From: Laburnicola sp. R22_1
Lineage: Eukaryota > Ascomycota > Dothideomycetes > Pleosporales > Didymosphaeriaceae
Assembly (NCBI GenBank): GCA_014281115.1
Contig: JACONQ010000015.1
Span: 496,001-560,000, forward strand
Length of the DNA: 64,000 bases
Direction: 5' to 3'
Shown: positions 60,875 to 64,000 of the stretch, in pieces
Layout of the letters: each line of letters opens with the position of its first letter
Position numbering within the stretch: position 1 is the first letter of the stretch
Translations under genes and position numbers: made by a program
The notes under the pieces: generated by a model
What the model was told of the DNA's origin: nothing
The model's database searches: none
Seen by the model: only the letters and a program-made list of their open reading frames with translations

Positions 60875-62975
60875 AAGCACACTATAACTTAATAAAAAAA
60901 GACTTTATTATTCTTAGAAAGTTAAAAATACTAGTAGCCTATTATATGGCCCTATAGCAACAGTTTAGAGAGCTTTAAGATTGCCTACTTAACAACTACG
61001 TCCTATATATTAAATATTAAGACTTAGAAAACTACATTACGCAATCTATAGAGTTAGAATAGGCGCTTTAGCGAGAATTAGATACTATGCGTACTCTTAT
61101 TACTAAGCTTAAAGAACAGCCATCTATACGCGTTATTTATTATTATTAACTTTATAATACTAGACAGTTTGTAATAGATCTAACTTAGCCAATTCTATTT
61201 ATTAAATAACTACTAAATATAGAAGTTTGTTATACACCTACTAATAATCTATTACTTAATTATACACATTATTCCCTTACTCTAGACTTATAATATAACC
61301 TGCATGCCATAAGCCATATAAGTTACGCATAATAATAGACCTATTTAATACCTTTTTATAAAGTATTCCTATTACTAAAACTTATAGTAGACCTTTAGTA
61401 CTCGTATTAAATCTATATGCCTAAGATAGATTATTTCTCTAGTAAGAATAAAGATAAAGACAACTATAAATATTAGCGTATTATATTAATAGATAAGCTG
61501 CAGACTCTTCTAAATAAATAGTTACGTATTATATACTTGCGTAGTTAACTTAAGGGACAGGCATAGACTCTTCTATACCTGCATTTTAAGACTGCTACAA
61601 CTATCGCTAATATGCTTAACTACCTTAATAAGATCTATTTGTCTAAAAACAAGCTATTAGACGCCTAGAAGAAGATTATAGGCGATTCCCTAGTTTAGGG
61701 TCCTAGAGAGATACTTACTAACTAGCACGCACAATTTATAGCTGTTGTTAACTTTCTTAATATGCCTAACTACCTACTAATAAGCCAAGCCTATTAGCTT
61801 ATATATAGTTATATTATTTATACTACTAATATATTATCTATGCCTAGAGAATCTTTTGCGTCTTATATAAATTAAGTCTTATATATAGAGCGCCTTAACT
61901 ATAAGTCTATTTTAGATTGCTCTAGTACATCTACTATAGTGCCTAATTATTCAAAACCTTGCTTAATAAACATTACCGCCACTAGGTCTAATACTACAAT
62001 ATATACTATATTCTTCACCCCACATATAAGTAGAACTACTAGACGTAATAATTATAAATGTACATTATAAGAATTAGATCTGCTAGCTAAGGCCAATACA
62101 TATTTTAAATATAGAGTTATAGAATATTGTGTAATAGAAGCCACTACTAGCTATTATAATAACGCAATTACCCTAGTAAAGAATATTAAGTATCTCTATA
62201 TTATTCTCTCTAGCCCTATTAACTATAAAGATGCACAACACGTCTATGCTATTTAGATAAATTCTAACTAACTATATAGTATCTATAAATATAATAGTTT
62301 GAGCGATAAGTTACCTAAGTATAAGATCCCTAATAAGAATAATATATATTACGGTTAGAACTATAAGAATAATAATAAGTTATATTTTTAGTAACTTCTA
62401 AGCGAAACTGCGTAAGAGAGTAATATTAACAGTATATATAAAGAAATCTTAGAGTAGTATAATAAAAAATAGATAAGTTTAAACTAGATTCTAAGCTTAG
62501 CCTTAACCTATAGCGTATATAATAGATCTTTACCATTGCTATTAATATAGAACCTTAACTAAACAAAATTAAGTAGTTATAGTTTACTTATCTTATTAAG
62601 CTTACTATACCTTATAAATAAGCCAAGGCATATTAACTTACTAATATAGAGGCTAGCGTAAGTTTTATTAGTTCTATATACGTTAAACAGCACTAATTAA
62701 GATTATATAATATTAATAACCTAATTATATTATATCTCGCCAATAGTAAGATGGTTAACAAAATTAGTTAAGCTATAGACCTTACTATATAGTATAAAAC
62801 TTATACTAGCACGACTATATATTTTATTACTAATATTAGAACTTTTAATATTATACTTAGCATAAATTAGATGTTTACCCATAACCCATAACTAGAATTA
62901 CATAACTAGTCTATAATATTTAACGCTTACTACTATCTAGTTAACTATCTTAAGAATACTTTACCTAAGATAGTA

Positions 62976-63135
62976 TGAGGGTGCTAAGTATAAGCAGGTT
63001 AAAAAGGTAAGATTCGAGCTAGGGTACGTATGTACGTACGTACGAAGTCTATATACAGGGCGCGCTAGTGGCCAAATTGGGCACTAGCGTCGGATTTTAC
63101 GGAGATAGCCAGGTGGCCCCAAGTGACCCGGTGAC
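62976..63135 (+). mobile_element. 160-bp non-autonomous (MITE-like) insertion in element C
   Basis: In C the conserved pol-upstream sequence is interrupted here; B and A read straight through (B about 545-580). The 8-bp word AGATAGTA stands on both sides (62,968-62,975 and 63,136-63,143), the duplication length of hAT transposons. The insert runs TGAGGGTGCTAAG to GACCCGGTGAC, is clearly GC-richer than its host and looks un-RIPped. Terminal inverted repeats are not convincing, so the class is uncertain. Confidence 0.6.
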
Positions 63136-64000
63136 AGATAGTATACTACAGCAAACCGCCAGCCAGCTCCTTATAACCCACACTACAGAACAATATTAGT
63201 ATTATTATAGGCAAGGCAGCTTATCTTATAGTAGTACACTATCTAGACTTAGTTACCTAATTAGAATCTTATTATTAGGACTAGCTTAGTTACTTGTCTA
63301 ATCCTACTAATAGCAACTATAATACGTAAACCTTCTACGCAACTATGAGTCTTACTACTTATAGTTAGACTAACTATAATAAGTTTATAAAGAAGTTAGT
63401 TAACAAGCTATAAATAATAAATAAACTTAAGCAGCTACTACTAAGTTAGTTATATAATAAGTTTTAGTATTTTAACCTAAAGGAGGCTAATAAGTTAGCT
63501 TCTTATCGCCCTAGTGTTAACTATGCCATTAACCTAGTTAATAACAAAGCGCTATAACTGTACATCTATAGCCTTATATATTTAGAAACAATAGTAGTTA
63601 AGAAATATATTAATAAAATAACTATAATGGACTTTTTATAGACAAGTATATCTTAGTACGCGTTACTTATCCTTATTATTAAAAAACTAGGGAATAGATT
63701 ACGTATCTGCGTTAATTACCGCGCTATTAACGCCATTACAAAGCGTAATTGCAATGCGCCACTATTACTAAAAGACACACTAGCGCAAATAAATAAAACT
63801 AAGTTTATGTCTATTATAGACATTATTATCGGTTTTAATAATATATGTATTAAGGAGAAAAAATAGCGTTTCTAACCCGCTATGGCCTATATAAATACAC
63901 TATTATACTATTTGGCCTTATTAACGCCCTAGTACTTTTTAGACTTATATTAATAAAATGCTACAACAACACCTTAACAACTTCTACACAGCATATCTAG

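Larger units (their letters stand above)
58014..64000 (+). mobile_element. Gypsy element C (same family as A and B), plus strand, 3' end outside window
   Basis: The element starts with its 5' LTR (58,014-58,226), followed by gag-like sequence and RT. RT begins at about 63,669: I-L-I-I-K-K-L-G-N-R-L-R-I-C-V-N-Y-R-A-I-N, then S-I-I-D-I-I-I-G-F-N-N-I with stops after E-K-K. It is colinear, in opposite orientation, with element B and with the right part of element A. It carries two insertions absent from A and B: 60,238-60,874 and 62,976-63,135. An (AAT)n run at about 59,488-59,523 matches the (ATT)n run of B at the same gag position. No intact frame. Confidence 0.88.

Noticed and set aside
60179..60876. 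Three 65-83-codon frames on both strands
   Set aside because: All lie in the SINE-like insertion, overlap each other and carry no recognisable domain.
1..64000. CRISPR array, prophage or bacterial operon
   Set aside because: No spaced direct repeats of the right size; genes have spliceosomal introns and are eukaryotic. Short-period repeats are microsatellites or transposon parts.

Overview
The window looks like nuclear DNA of a filamentous ascomycete (Pezizomycotina, plausibly Dothideomycetes; the class is inferred, not proven). Genes carry short 42-130 bp introns with fungal GTRNGT/CTRAC/YAG signals. A GC-balanced gene island of about 36 kb (16.06-52.12 kb) sits between two very AT/TA-rich blocks of degenerate retrotransposons whose stop codons and active-site changes are C-to-T/G-to-A transitions, the mark of repeat-induced point mutation (RIP). 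No bacterial-type features (operons, CRISPR) were seen.

Left block (1-16,060): two minus-strand copies of one Gypsy family lie head to tail. Element B (1-4754) is cut by the window edge. Element A (5366-13,865) is complete: 212/213-bp LTRs, a perfect 5-bp target duplication TTAGA, a polypurine tract, and a RIP-ruined pol with recognisable RT and integrase. 13,866-16,060 is older AT-rich debris with one direct-repeat pair. Right block (52,120-64,000): a tandem ~470-bp repeat, a second degenerate Gypsy (element D, minus strand) and a plus-strand copy of the A/B family (element C, from 58,014). C carries two smaller insertions absent at the same sites in A or B: a tRNA-like, SINE-like unit and a 160-bp non-RIPped MITE-like unit.

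Gene island, left to right: oleate delta-12 desaturase (+); a Pogo/Fot1-type DNA transposon with a dead transposase; complex I 75/78-kDa subunit (+); EMC7 (-); an aquaporin with an in-frame stop (+); Sey1 ER-fusion GTPase (-); Sly41-like TPT-family transporter (-); a secreted S9-like alpha/beta hydrolase (+); a Pumilio RNA-binding protein (+); Rcf2-like HIG1 protein (+); a HET-domain gene with WW-like modules, probably decayed in the middle (+); a conserved-looking unknown (-); a second dead Pogo/Fot1 transposon (-); a FAD monooxygenase (+); and a truncated MFS transporter end (-) stopping at the edge of the right AT block.

The genes are mostly core housekeeping (membrane lipid desaturation, respiratory chain, ER membrane biogenesis and fusion) with accessory genes toward the right edge. 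They are not an obvious cluster or single pathway. The most unusual protein is the HET/WW architecture at 43.9-46.9 kb. The most unusual genome-level signal is RIP-type nonsense mutation reaching DNA transposons, and possibly the aquaporin, inside the gene island.
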